Under the pieces are notes generated by a model. It did not search any database. It had not been told where the DNA came from and saw nothing but the letters and a program-made list of their open reading frames with translations. 64,000 bases of DNA, taken from Verrucomicrobiota bacterium (lineage in GTDB: Bacteria; Verrucomicrobiota; Verrucomicrobiia; Limisphaerales; UBA9464). Positions 45,854 to 54,387 of the stretch are shown piece after piece. A program made the position numbers and the translations under genes. How positions within the stretch are numbered: the first letter of the stretch is position 1; every line of letters begins with the position of its first letter. The stretch lies in assembly GCA_017309115.1 (NCBI GenBank), contig JAFLEF010000014.1, positions 1 through 64,000 of the forward strand, written 5' to 3'.

Positions 45854-45940
45854 AGGCCCGGCGGGCGGATTTCCGTCCGCGCGGAGAAAGCGTTTGGTCC
45901 GGGAGGGACGGCTCTGCTTCACTCAGGCCGTTCCACCTGA

Positions 45941-47218
45941 ATGCACTCCGCTTCTCCGGCCCAACCTCGTCTACGCGACATCACCGGCTCCCAATGGCGC
46001 TCCGGCGTGGCGGCCTGGTTGGGCTGGATGTTCGACGGGTTGGACATGCATCTATACACCCTGGTCGCGACGCCGTTTGTGGCGGAGTTGATCCGGGCGC
46101 AGTCTCCCACTGATCCTGCCGTAGGCCGTCATGCCGCCATCATCATGGCGGCCTTTTTGGTGGGCTGGGCGCTCGGAGGCGCCTTCTTCGGGCGCATCGG
46201 CGATGTCCTGGGCCGCAGCCGGGCCTTGAGCCTCACCATTCTGACCTATGCCGCCTTCACCGGCCTCTCGGTCCTGGCCACGGAATGGTGGCACCTGATG
46301 ATCTTTCGGTTTCTCGCCGCCTTAGGCATTGGCGGTGAATGGGCGGTGGGTGCCTCGCTGCTGGCGGAGACCTGGCCCAAATCCTGGCGACCCTGGCTGG
46401 CGGCGATTCTGCAGACCGGGGTCAACTGCGGCGTCTTGTTGGCCTGCCTGGCGGGACTGCTGTTTGCCCACAGTGAACCGCGGTGGATCTTCCTGGTCGG
46501 CGTGTTGCCGGCCCTGATGGTGCTCTGGATTCGCCGAGCCGTTCCCGAGACGGAGGAATGGCACGCGGCCCGGCGGGACCAAAAAACGAAGCTTCCCGGC
46601 ATCCGAGATTTGTTCCGAGGTGACGTGGCCCGGATCACTTGGCCGGTCCTCTGCCTGTGTGCCCTCGGCCTCACCGCCCATTGGACGTTCATGTTCTGGC
46701 AGCAGGCCAATGTGCGCCAACTCCCGGAAGTGGTGATGCTGACCGCGGCCGAGAAGAATCAGTACGCCACCACCGCCCTCTTCATTGTCATGATCGGGTC
46801 CATCATCGGCAATTTCCTGGCGGGCTGGCTGGCTTCAATCTTCGGCTACGCCCGCACCATTGCGTTCCTGCTCGGAACGTACGGAGTGGTCATGCTGCTG
46901 ACCTATCTGCAGCCGCAAACCTGGGCGGTGTTGCGCTGGGCGATTCTCGTGATTGGCGTGTGTCAGGGAGTGTTCGCGCTGTTCACCATGTGCCTTCCCC
47001 CGCTGTTCCCGGTCCTGTTGCGCACCACCGGAGCGGGCTTCTGTTACAACTTTGGCCGCATCATCTCGGCCATTGGGGTAGTGGCGTTCGGCTACTTCTC
47101 CACCGTGGGTGATCCGCGGGTGGCGTTGTTCTATTCCTCGTTCCTATTTTTCCCGGCCGCCGTGCTGGCCTTCTGGTTGCCTAAGCAAGGCCCGGAAGGA
47201 TCCGAGTCCGCCGCTTAA
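45941..47218 (+). CDS. MFS transporter
   Basis: The 425-residue protein has about twelve membrane helices and family motifs: WMFDGLDMHLYTLV in helix 1, GWALGGAFFGRIGDVLGRSRAL between helices 2 and 3, and GIGGEWAVGASLLAETWP in helix 4, a pattern shared with sialate/metabolite:H+ symporters. The substrate cannot be assigned. It lies 87 bases after the fusion gene and is convergent with the carotenoid-type gene, three bases away, with no terminator between them that I can see. Confidence 0.9.
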   Translation: MHSASPAQPRLRDITGSQWRSGVAAWLGWMFDGLDMHLYTLVATPFVAELIRAQSPTDPAVGRHAAIIMAAFLVGWALGGAFFGRIGDVLGRSRALSLTILTYAAFTGLSVLATEWWHLMIFRFLAALGIGGEWAVGASLLAETWPKSWRPWLAAILQTGVNCGVLLACLAGLLFAHSEPRWIFLVGVLPALMVLWIRRAVPETEEWHAARRDQKTKLPGIRDLFRGDVARITWPVLCLCALGLTAHWTFMFWQQANVRQLPEVVMLTAAEKNQYATTALFIVMIGSIIGNFLAGWLASIFGYARTIAFLLGTYGVVMLLTYLQPQTWAVLRWAILVIGVCQGVFALFTMCLPPLFPVLLRTTGAGFCYNFGRIISAIGVVAFGYFSTVGDPRVALFYSSFLFFPAAVLAFWLPKQGPEGSESAA

Positions 47219-47221
47219 GCG

Positions 47222-48049
47222 CTACCAAGTGCCGCCCCGGATCGCCAGACCTGCGGCGAGTAGCCCGGAGACCGTTCCCACCGCCACGGCCGACCACGCG
47301 CCGTGGAATCCGCTGATGAGGATCAACCACAACATCAGGACTTCCCACACGATCAGCGGATGCCAGTCCGTCGGTTGTTTGACCGGCTGCTTATTGAGAA
47401 ACCAAGGCGTGGTGAATCCGTAGATCAAGAGCGTGGTGATGCCCCAGCCCAGCAAGGACACGGCCGGACTTCCATACCACGACCAGACGCCCGCCCGGTT
47501 CTCCCGCCACCACCAATCGAGCCGATTGCCGGCGGCCTCGTAGTTCAAGGCCATCAGGAGCGTCAAAACAATGGCTGCCGCCATCACCCACAGTCCGTAG
47601 TACTGCAGCTTTCGCCAGGGTCGGAGGATTAAGCGGGCGACCCCGCGTCCGCTGATGGCCAACGCCACCCAGACAAACGGAAGATACCAAGCGACCCCCA
47701 AGGCGCGGGATCCCAACCGGCCCTGATACGCCCGATGACCGAACGGGATCTGCGTGGCGACATTCAGCGCCTCAATGGCTAAGCCCATGAGCCCCGCCAG
47801 GGCCGCCACGGCGACGACATTTTGGGCGGGCAGCCGGCGCGCCAATCCCACCGCCAGCGTAAGGGCGGCCGCGAACCAGACTCCCGGCCCGAGAAACTCC
47901 CAGCCTGCGGGCCAGCGTTCGCCCAGCCACAGCCGAATGGAATCGGCCGCCACCCAAAGAACGAAGATCCCGAAAGCCGGTTTATGCAGTCGGGCAGGCA
48001 GCGGATTGACCCAGGATTGAGCCAAGCTGGGCGTGGCAGTCGACGTCAC
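47222..48049 (-). CDS. Carotenoid-biosynthesis-type membrane protein (CruF-like)
   Basis: About 275 residues with seven to eight membrane helices. The segment GLAIEALNVATQIPFGHRAYQG is the mark of the CruF/carotenoid-biosynthesis family, which includes 1',2'-hydratases; a glutamate and asparagine in this helix are typical. I prefer the GTG at 48049; an ATG at 48184 in the same frame is possible, but the added residues read like repeat-derived sequence. No other carotenoid gene is in the window. Confidence 0.75.
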   Translation of the reverse strand: MTSTATPSLAQSWVNPLPARLHKPAFGIFVLWVAADSIRLWLGERWPAGWEFLGPGVWFAAALTLAVGLARRLPAQNVVAVAALAGLMGLAIEALNVATQIPFGHRAYQGRLGSRALGVAWYLPFVWVALAISGRGVARLILRPWRKLQYYGLWVMAAAIVLTLLMALNYEAAGNRLDWWWRENRAGVWSWYGSPAVSLLGWGITTLLIYGFTTPWFLNKQPVKQPTDWHPLIVWEVLMLWLILISGFHGAWSAVAVGTVSGLLAAGLAIRGGTW

Positions 48050-48183
48050 TGGGGAAGTGAAACAGAATCGTCGAGCCGCGGCACGTCGGGAGTCGCCGCC
48101 AGGCCCCAAGCCCGTGACTGTCACCACGACGCGCGCGATCTGGACGCGCTCTCTGAAAAGTGAAGAGCCAATGGCGTCAACCA

Positions 48184-48409
48184 TTAGGGCACACGGTCCG
48201 AGCCATTGAGGTCTCTCAGGAGTTGGATCCAGAAACCTCGGATGGCCTGGGCAGCTGCGATGTAGCCGATTCCCGGAATCTCCCAACCCACCTCCACTAG
48301 GCGCCACTCCAAATGTCGCGTCGCCAAGGAACAACGCCTCCCCGCCGTTGCCTCGGCTCACAACGTGATTCCAGGATGCTTCAAGATTCACACGCAAAGG
48401 CCGCGCCAC
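48184..48409 (-). pseudogene. Remnant joining a RAYT-type transposase start to a decayed coding repeat
   Basis: From the ATG at 48409 the minus strand reads MARPLRVNLEASWNHVVSRG, then NGGEALFLGD, the classic N-terminus of Y1-type REP-associated tyrosine transposases (RAYT); the catalytic His/Tyr region is gone. After about 31 residues the frame passes into a different sequence which, allowing a one-base shift, reads RLVEVGWEIPGIGYIAAAQ and stops at 48184. The second part is homologous to the decayed frame at 49.8 kb. It cannot make a working transposase. Confidence 0.75.
48228..48326. repeat. Direct repeat A bounding the AT-rich island
   Basis: This 99-base stretch (from TCCAGAAACC to GTCGCGTCGCCA) matches 49899-49996 in the same orientation with scattered changes and one single-base indel. 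The best-kept parts are CCACCTCCACTAGGCG and CACTCCAAATGTCGCGTCGC. The two copies enclose about 1.6 kb with the immunity-type genes. Confidence 0.8.
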
Positions 48410-48526
48410 TTACTCAGGGCTGCACACCTCAGCCTATATCATTTTTATAACCCTGATCCCACCGCCCAATTTTTTACATTAGAATTGAGTTGCTGAAAAC
48501 CCCGAGTCTGACTAAATGGTAAGTCC

Positions 48527-49111
48527 ATGGACGTGTTTGAATTGAATATCCGTTATGGAAGAATGCGTGAATGCTTTGAGGCGAATGCGTTTAGTTTTGA
48601 TTTCTTTAAAGGCCTTGAGCTGTCTGATGCCAAAAAGGTATCTTTCTCGACACCTTTGTGGTGCAAGGCTAAAACCCCGAGCCAAGAGGGGCCGCTTTTT
48701 GATTTTCTTTGGAATTCATACGCAATTCCACTGGTTTCGGAACTTGCGGTTAGGGCGATTCATGAAATTGATCAGGGTGGTGAATACGAGCTATTTCCTA
48801 TAGCTGTAATTGATAGCCGTGGCGAAACAGTGGCCTCATACAACGTTTTAAATATTTTGACGGTATATGATGCAATCGATTTTGATCAATCTGACCTGAC
48901 GTTTAGCGAACGAATTGATCCCATTTCCGGGAAACCATATATCGGATTCGCCAACAAACTGGTTGTGGATCGCCAACGTATTGGCGGAGCAGCGTTGTTT
49001 AGGCTCGCGCGATATTGCCAACCCATGTTTTGTTCCGATGGGATTGCACACAAACTCCAATCCAAGCAGCTAACTGGGGTTCGACCAGTCAAAGTCTTGT
49101 GCGGCAATTAA
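48527..49111 (+). CDS. Imm11 (DUF1629)-like putative immunity protein
   Basis: A 194-residue protein from AT-richer DNA than its surroundings. The sequence order fits the Imm11/DUF1629 pattern: YELFPIAVI, then YNVLNILTVYDAIDFDQSDL, a central IGFANKLVVDRQRIGGAALFRL, and the closing MFCSDGIAHKLQSKQLTGVRPV. Such proteins neutralise toxin domains of polymorphic toxin systems. No toxin gene is adjacent, so this would be an orphan immunity gene. Base composition and flanking repeats point to horizontal gain. Confidence 0.72.
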   Translation: MDVFELNIRYGRMRECFEANAFSFDFFKGLELSDAKKVSFSTPLWCKAKTPSQEGPLFDFLWNSYAIPLVSELAVRAIHEIDQGGEYELFPIAVIDSRGETVASYNVLNILTVYDAIDFDQSDLTFSERIDPISGKPYIGFANKLVVDRQRIGGAALFRLARYCQPMFCSDGIAHKLQSKQLTGVRPVKVLCGN

Positions 49112-49264
49112 CTGAACTGGACACGCCAACCAAGGCGCGGAGCGTGCCAATGAGAGTAGATGCCGGACAGACTTCTCGGTGGAGGGCGGCAAGCGATTCG
49201 ATTTTGCAAAGCGCTTGGCACACGGAAAACAGTTACTAAGGCAAGCTGGATACCCAGGATTCTG

Positions 49265-49735
49265 ATGATGAAGACGCCGAAAATTGGATGCGTATTTGAA
49301 ATGCCGGTGAATGCTGGTTACGCATACGGACAATACGTTTTCCATCATTCAGAGCGGGGAGCACTAGTTGGAATTTACGATTCAACGTTTACCTCACACC
49401 TGCGAAGCGGAGTCGCCTTGGCAGGAATTCCATTCAGGTTTGTTGTTCATTTTCCAGTTAGGGCGGCTGCACGACAGGGATGGATACAACTCATTGATGA
49501 ACTTCCGGTTCCAAGGGAGTATGAGAGTTATCCAAAACTTCGAAATGGATTTCCTGACAAGAATGGAAAAGTGCATAAATGGTGGATCAATGACGGAAAC
49601 CGAGATGTTCCTGTGTCTAATGCTTTAGACGTAAAGTATCTGTCGGAGTTGCGCACAGTTGATATTGGGTATTTGGAGCAATTGATCAACGAAGGTTGGA
49701 TCCCGGAGAAAGAGTGGTTGGACACAAGACCTTGA
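49265..49735 (+). CDS. Imm26-like putative immunity protein
   Basis: The 156-residue protein starts MMKTPKIGCVFEMPVNAGYA and continues YGQYVFHHSERGALVGIYDSTF, the layout of Imm26-type immunity proteins (G-x-VFxxPxxxGxYAYGQ). The C-terminal half is rich in aromatic and charged residues (WWINDG, YLEQLINEGWIPEKEW). Two adjacent ATGs (49265, 49268) are possible starts. It is AT-rich like the Imm11-like gene 153 bases upstream and likely arrived with it. No toxin is present. Confidence 0.7.
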   Translation: MMKTPKIGCVFEMPVNAGYAYGQYVFHHSERGALVGIYDSTFTSHLRSGVALAGIPFRFVVHFPVRAAARQGWIQLIDELPVPREYESYPKLRNGFPDKNGKVHKWWINDGNRDVPVSNALDVKYLSELRTVDIGYLEQLINEGWIPEKEWLDTRP

Positions 49736-49764
49736 AAGAACGGACTCACGCGCCTAGGCGGCTT

Positions 49765-49989
49765 TTAAGCTTCGAGTCTCTTCTCCAGAGAGTAGCCAAG
49801 CTCGCCTGGAGAGCCAATGGGGGCACATCTTGACGTTTGATCTTCGGGCCAGAAGCGCACGTCGAAAACTCTCTTTTCCGGGCCTATCAGGAATTGACTC
49901 CAGAAACGTCGGATTCCCTAGGCCGCTGCGCTGTAGCCGAGTCCCGGAGTGTCCTTGACCACCTCCACTAGGCGCACTCCAAATGTCGC
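49765..49989 (-). pseudogene. Decayed coding repeat with one in-frame stop
   Basis: Read on the minus strand from 49989: ATFGVRLVEVVKDTPGLGYS, then AAA, a TAG stop, then GIRRFWSQFLIGPEKRVFDV and further, ending LGYSLEKRLEA at a TAA (49767-49765). The reading is protein-like over 75 codons apart from the single stop. The first part is homologous to the sequence attached to the RAYT remnant at 48.2 kb, where a Gln codon stands in place of the stop. I do not recognise the parent protein. Confidence 0.55.
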
Positions 49990-49996
49990 GTCGCCA
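49899..49996. repeat. Direct repeat B bounding the AT-rich island
   Basis: The second copy of the repeat at 48228-48326, same orientation, 98 bases. It forms the first part of the decayed reading frame on the minus strand and overlaps the start of a truncated plus-strand frame. Confidence 0.8.
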
Positions 49997-50160
49997 CGGG
50001 CATCAACCCGTTGCGGCCCCAGTCCCCGTATCGGGTCGTCATCTCTAACCACGACCGCCCCGACAATTCCTCCTTCGCCTTCACCAGATTTTTCCAGGGC
50101 GGTCAGGACGAACGGGCCATCCTGGAAGTGGAGATCTTCGCGGTAAACTCCATCAGTTGA
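49972..50160 (+). pseudogene. C-terminal remnant of an unidentified protein
   Basis: After a TAG at 49969 the plus strand is open for 62 codons to a TGA at 50158-50160. The part beyond the repeat reads RVATGINPLRPQSPYRVVIS, then NHDRPDNSSFAFTRFFQGGQ, DERAILEVEIFAVNSIS, which looks like the end of a real protein. There is no ATG, and its upstream part is direct repeat B, so the gene seems to have been cut by whatever placed the repeat. Family unknown. Confidence 0.45.
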
Positions 50161-50198
50161 CCGTGCATCGTTGGCTTCGATTCGGTAGGCTTCCGCGC

Positions 50199-50474
50199 AT
50201 GAAATCTGCCTACGAACTGGCCATGGAACGTCTCGGGGGATCCAAAGCGGGTCCCCGGCTCACCGCGGATCAAAAAGCCCGGTTGGCTGAACTCGATTCC
50301 GTCTACAAAGCTAAGCTGGCCCAGGAAGACCTGGCCTGCCGGGATGAAGTCGCCCGCCTGCTCGCCGGTGGTGATGCCGAGGCGGCGGCGGAACGCCAAA
50401 CGACCTACCGGGAACAAAAGCGTCGATTAGAGGCCGAGTTGGAGGAGAAGAAGGATCGCGTTCGCGCGGAATAA
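50199..50474 (+). CDS. Small coiled-coil conserved protein
   Basis: A 91-residue charged helical protein (MKSAYELAMERLGGSK ... RRLEAELEEKKDRV). Proteins with the MKSAYELAMERL start and a KYKAK-like middle (here VYKAKLAQ) are frequent in Verrucomicrobia; function is unknown. A long coiled coil is the only visible structure. The ATG at 50199 gives exactly that conserved start. It precedes the small membrane protein gene by 61 bases. Confidence 0.82.
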   Translation: MKSAYELAMERLGGSKAGPRLTADQKARLAELDSVYKAKLAQEDLACRDEVARLLAGGDAEAAAERQTTYREQKRRLEAELEEKKDRVRAE

Positions 50475-50535
50475 TTGACTCGCCGATTGAATTGCTGCCG
50501 GGAGCGGCGTTGACTGCGGCGGGTCGGCAATCCGA

Positions 50536-51105
50536 ATGAAACGATTCCTCTTGGGAAGCTTTTTGGCGGCGGTGGTCCTCTTCGTCTTCGGGGCGGCGTT
50601 CTGGACGTGTCCCATTCCCTACGCCTACGTCGAGAAGCCCAGCTCCAGCAACGAAGCCCTCGGAGCCGCCCTGCGGGAACATCTGCCCAACGATGGGCTG
50701 TACTTGGTGCCGGGGAATTCTCCTGATCCCGAACTGACCGCCCGCCTCTATCGATCCGGTCCGATTGCCACGATTCACTATCAGCGCGAGGGCGCCGAAG
50801 TGTTTGATCCGCTCCGCCTGTTTCTCGGATTTCTGCACGGCTGGGTGACGACGGCGATCTTGGCGCTGCTCCTACGCCTCGCCCCCCTGCCCCGTTTTGG
50901 ACAACGCCTGACGGTCGTCACACTCGCCGGTCTGGCCGCTGCCAACTACATGGTGCTGGGCGCGGGCATCTACTGGCATCAGCCCTGGCCTTGGTTGATT
51001 TTGAACGCCTCCTTCAACACGGCGGCCATGCTGGTCGCGGGATTGGTTCTGGCCGTCATCGTCAAGCCGGCGGCAGCCACCAATTCCGCCAACGCCGCTC
51101 GCTGA
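50536..51105 (+). CDS. Hypothetical inner-membrane protein
   Basis: The 189-residue protein has a first helix at residues 5-23 (LGSFLAAVVLFVFGAAFW), a periplasmic stretch of about 70 residues (with DGLYLVPG and YRSGPIATIHYQREG), and three helices near 95-180. The pattern of a short extracytoplasmic loop followed by three helices recurs in small Verrucomicrobia and Bacteroidota proteins of unknown role. The coiled-coil gene lies upstream and a sulfatase-like gene 29 bases downstream. Confidence 0.75.
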   Translation: MKRFLLGSFLAAVVLFVFGAAFWTCPIPYAYVEKPSSSNEALGAALREHLPNDGLYLVPGNSPDPELTARLYRSGPIATIHYQREGAEVFDPLRLFLGFLHGWVTTAILALLLRLAPLPRFGQRLTVVTLAGLAAANYMVLGAGIYWHQPWPWLILNASFNTAAMLVAGLVLAVIVKPAAATNSANAAR

Positions 51106-51134
51106 TCCGCAGTCTGTCGTTTATCCTCGGACCC

Positions 51135-52586
51135 ATGGCGTTTGTCTCGCGCGGGCTGACCTGGTGTTTGGCCTTAGGAATCACGTTTTCAGCCTGGGGT
51201 GCCTCGCGCCCTTCCCGGAGGTCCACGTTACCCAACCTCGTGCTCATCGTGGCCGAGGATTTGGCAGTGGATGAACTGAACGGACTTCCTGACCGACGGT
51301 TGGTGACGCCCAACCTGGATGAACTCACTCGCCAGGGCTTCCGCTTCACCCAGGCCTATGTCGGCTCGCCGGCAGGGGTAGCCGCGCGAGCGTCGCTACT
51401 GACCGGACTCGCGGCGGACCAAGCGAGCATTCGCAGTGAGATCCAAGAGCCTTTGGCGCCGGACGACATCACGGTGGCCGAAGTGGTTCGCGCGGTTGGG
51501 TACCGTACCTCGCTGGTCGGCCAGTGGGGGCTCGGGTGGGAGGGAACGACGGGCCATCCCAATCAACAGGGCTTTCTCGAATTCCTGGGGTCTCTCGACT
51601 TGCAGCATGGAGCCTACGAGCGGACCCAGTTTCTGTGGCGCAATGAGTTCCCGTTCACGCTCCGGCCGTTCCCTCAGGCTCGACTGGATGATCTGGCCGC
51701 ATCCTGGTTGTTTCGGGGCGTGACCAACTTCGTTCGCTTGAACGAAGATCTGCCGTTCTTCCTTGTGTTTGCCCCCCATCTTCCCGGTGGCGGAACGCTC
51801 CCGATGCTTCCGGGTGAGCCGGCGGAATTCCATTATACCAATACCACTTGGACCGCAGCGGAACGGTCCCGGGCGGTCCGGATCACCCGTCTGGATCATC
51901 AGGTGGGACAACTCATCGCGGAACTCCAGCGCCGAAATCTATCTGGGGACACTGTCGTGGCATTAACCAGCGTACCGGCCTTCGAGGCCGTACCAGCGGG
52001 GAGATGGAATCGACTGACCGGTGGCGCGCAAGGACGTTCCCATCGGCTGTCAGAAGCCGATTTGCGGGCGCCCCTCGTTTTTTGGGGACCTGGACGAGTG
52101 CGAGTGGGGGAAACAAATCTCCCGGTTGCTGCCTGGGATCTCCTCCCGACGCTGGGCGAGATTGCTGGCGCCCCCTTGCCGGGGAAGCTGGCGGGACTTT
52201 CCCTCTGGCCCCTGATCTCAGCCACGAACGGGATCTCGACCAACCGTCCGCCGGCGCCATTGTATTGGGAATCTCACGGTCCAGTGAGCGGACAGGCGGC
52301 CCGTCTGGACTTCTGGAAAGGGCTCCAGTGGGGACCCCAGAAGACCCTCGAGCTTTACGATCTGCAAACGGATCCCCAGGAACGCACCAATGTCATTTCC
52401 TCCCACCCGGAGGTGGCGAACCAATTCCAAGGACTGTTTCAAGCCCGGTTCCGAACCTGGGCCCCGCCCAATCCGGGAGAAACCAATGCGCCGGGGCGAA
52501 CCGGTCGGACCGTGCCAGCGATTCCGTTTCAACAGCCCATGCGGACCAACCTGTTTCCGATCGGAAACTCCGCAGTGTCCCCTTAA
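51135..52586 (+). CDS. Sulfatase-fold protein lacking catalytic residues
   Basis: The 483-residue exported protein (signal peptide 8-22) has the sulfatase layout: NLVLIVAEDLAVDEL, TPNLDELTRQGFRFTQAYVG, and RASLLTG. The site that should hold the formylglycine cysteine (C-x-P-x-R) reads GVAAR: Gly81 replaces Cys and Ala replaces Pro. The usual Asp-Asp metal pair is Glu-Asp (41-42), the lysine of the GKWHLG-type motif is absent (VGQWGLG), and no DNG motif is seen later. It is therefore probably a binding protein or pseudoenzyme. It converges on, and overlaps by four bases, the TPR gene. Confidence 0.83.
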   Translation: MAFVSRGLTWCLALGITFSAWGASRPSRRSTLPNLVLIVAEDLAVDELNGLPDRRLVTPNLDELTRQGFRFTQAYVGSPAGVAARASLLTGLAADQASIRSEIQEPLAPDDITVAEVVRAVGYRTSLVGQWGLGWEGTTGHPNQQGFLEFLGSLDLQHGAYERTQFLWRNEFPFTLRPFPQARLDDLAASWLFRGVTNFVRLNEDLPFFLVFAPHLPGGGTLPMLPGEPAEFHYTNTTWTAAERSRAVRITRLDHQVGQLIAELQRRNLSGDTVVALTSVPAFEAVPAGRWNRLTGGAQGRSHRLSEADLRAPLVFWGPGRVRVGETNLPVAAWDLLPTLGEIAGAPLPGKLAGLSLWPLISATNGISTNRPPAPLYWESHGPVSGQAARLDFWKGLQWGPQKTLELYDLQTDPQERTNVISSHPEVANQFQGLFQARFRTWAPPNPGETNAPGRTGRTVPAIPFQQPMRTNLFPIGNSAVSP

Positions 52587-54349
52587 CGGGCGAGCAGGTA
52601 AGGCCTAACCAGCTCCTCCTCGGCTGAGCGCATCTTCTCCAGGGGAACCTTGGCCGCGAAGGTCCGGGCGGCTTCACGCTGGTCATTGGCGCCCAACACG
52701 GCAACGTAAACCGCCTGCCAGCGGGGCCGTAGGTCGTTCCACTCCGGCGAAAGGTTCTCGATGATGGTCAGAGCCTCACTCGGCCGCTGTTCCCGCAACA
52801 GGGCCAGCGCCATGAGGAACTTCCACTGAACCTCCTGCGGTTGCACCTCCAGCATTCGTTGGGCGACGGCCTTGGACTCCTTGATGCGATTGTTCAAGAG
52901 CAGCTCCGCCCAGGCGCGTTCGCCCGCAACCGCATCGTCTCCTGGCAACTGCTCGTTCAACTTCTTAAGCGCGTCCCGAACCAGGCCCAGGTCATCCACG
53001 GCTCGCAGCACGCGAAGGATCTCCAATGAAGCCCAAACGCTTCGTCCCGGGGTGCCGTACAACCGCTGATACGCACTCACCGCAATCAAGGGGAACCCCG
53101 CCCCTTCCGCCGATCGCGCCACCAAAAGGATCCGTTCGACGGGGATCTTCGGCTGCTCCAAGGCAGTTTTGAAGGCCGCTTCCGCCTCCTTGCGATTGTT
53201 GGAAGCCAACGCCATTTCGCCCCGCAGGACGTTGGCCACCACTGGATCAAGCGGGAACCGCCGATCCTCCAAAACGGGAGTCAATTCGTTCCAGCGACGC
53301 GCCTGCGCCAACGCATAGGCCCGAAGAGGCGCCAGGACAGTGTTCGTTCGGGCCACGGCGGCAGGTACCTTCTCCAGCACCAATTCGGCCTGTCGTTGCT
53401 GCGCCGCCCATTGGCTCAGCAAAGCTAACATTCCGATACTGTCGTTGGTCTGGGTCATCGTCTCAAACGCCTGGCGAACCAACTGATTGCTCCGCCCAGG
53501 CTCCAGTCGCATCTGCAGTTCGTAGGACCGCAACAAGTCGGTGGGGCGAAGATTCGTCCGAGTCTGCAGATCGCGAATCAGGAGGCGAATTTCCCCGTCC
53601 GCCAACTCCGGGCTAAGCATCAGGGTCTCCACCGCCCGGTCGGCATATGGCCCTTCGGAAAGCGCCAATCCCCACAGCGTCCGCCGTCCGTCGGCCCGAA
53701 TGGAGTTGGTCTTGTTGCGGACCAGCAACGATCCATAGAGGAACTGGGTCTTGGGGTCGTTGGGCTCCAAGCTCAACGCGTAAATCGCCGTCCGCGTGGC
53801 CCGGTTAAGGTCAGCTGCTTCCTGTTGTTGCTGCGCCAACAAATGGAGCAGTTCGAGATTGGTGCTGTCCTGTTTCAGGAGATAAACCAATTCCCGACCC
53901 GCGATGTCAAAGCGGCGCAAAGCCAACGCCAACTGCGCATAGTTCTTGCGGTCCTCTGGCGTCGCCGCTCCCAACGTCACCAAGCTTTCGTAGTAGCGCA
54001 GTCCGTTGGGGTTACCCGTATCCAAACACAGCTTCGCCGCCGTCCTCAATACGGTGGGATCCCGGGGGGCGAAGCGCAGGGCCGCAATCACCTTGGCAAA
54101 GGCTTCGTTGTACTCGTCCCGGCGCATCAAGGCCTCCGCCTCCTCGGCAAATCGGCGGGCTCGCGCCTCCTTTAATCCAGGTATCACCAGTTTCCACGCC
54201 ACCAACCCGACCACCACCAACCCAAGCAGACTGCCCAGCCACAGGCGCCGTCGCCGTTTTGCCTCCTGCCGACGGGTACTTATCCGACTTTCCGCACCCG
54301 GAGGGCCGGTGGGAGAAGGAGCGGCGGGGGGTGAATCCGAGGACTTCAT
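52583..54349 (-). CDS. Membrane-anchored TPR protein linked to an exosortase
   Basis: The 588-residue protein has a basic N-terminal tail, one membrane helix (about 36-58) and a long row of helical TPR-like repeats (for example AEALMRRDEYNEAFAKVIAALRFAP and EAEAAFKTALEQP). It lacks catalytic motifs. The gene lies 38 bases downstream of the exosortase gene, and TPR proteins of this shape commonly accompany exosortase/exopolysaccharide loci, so a scaffold role in surface protein or polysaccharide export is inferred. Confidence 0.85.
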   Translation of the reverse strand: MKSSDSPPAAPSPTGPPGAESRISTRRQEAKRRRRLWLGSLLGLVVVGLVAWKLVIPGLKEARARRFAEEAEALMRRDEYNEAFAKVIAALRFAPRDPTVLRTAAKLCLDTGNPNGLRYYESLVTLGAATPEDRKNYAQLALALRRFDIAGRELVYLLKQDSTNLELLHLLAQQQQEAADLNRATRTAIYALSLEPNDPKTQFLYGSLLVRNKTNSIRADGRRTLWGLALSEGPYADRAVETLMLSPELADGEIRLLIRDLQTRTNLRPTDLLRSYELQMRLEPGRSNQLVRQAFETMTQTNDSIGMLALLSQWAAQQRQAELVLEKVPAAVARTNTVLAPLRAYALAQARRWNELTPVLEDRRFPLDPVVANVLRGEMALASNNRKEAEAAFKTALEQPKIPVERILLVARSAEGAGFPLIAVSAYQRLYGTPGRSVWASLEILRVLRAVDDLGLVRDALKKLNEQLPGDDAVAGERAWAELLLNNRIKESKAVAQRMLEVQPQEVQWKFLMALALLREQRPSEALTIIENLSPEWNDLRPRWQAVYVAVLGANDQREAARTFAAKVPLEKMRSAEEELVRPYLLAR

Positions 54350-54387
54350 GCGGGAAAGGAGACAACAGGTACAGCTCTTGAGTTCGG

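Noticed and set aside
45854-45900. Terminator after the three-domain fusion gene
   Set aside because: Only a five-pair stem (GCGGA/TCCGC) without a T run; too weak to list.
49112-49264. Possible toxin remnant between the two immunity genes
   Set aside because: The spacer has short open stretches in all frames but nothing recognisable as a toxin domain.
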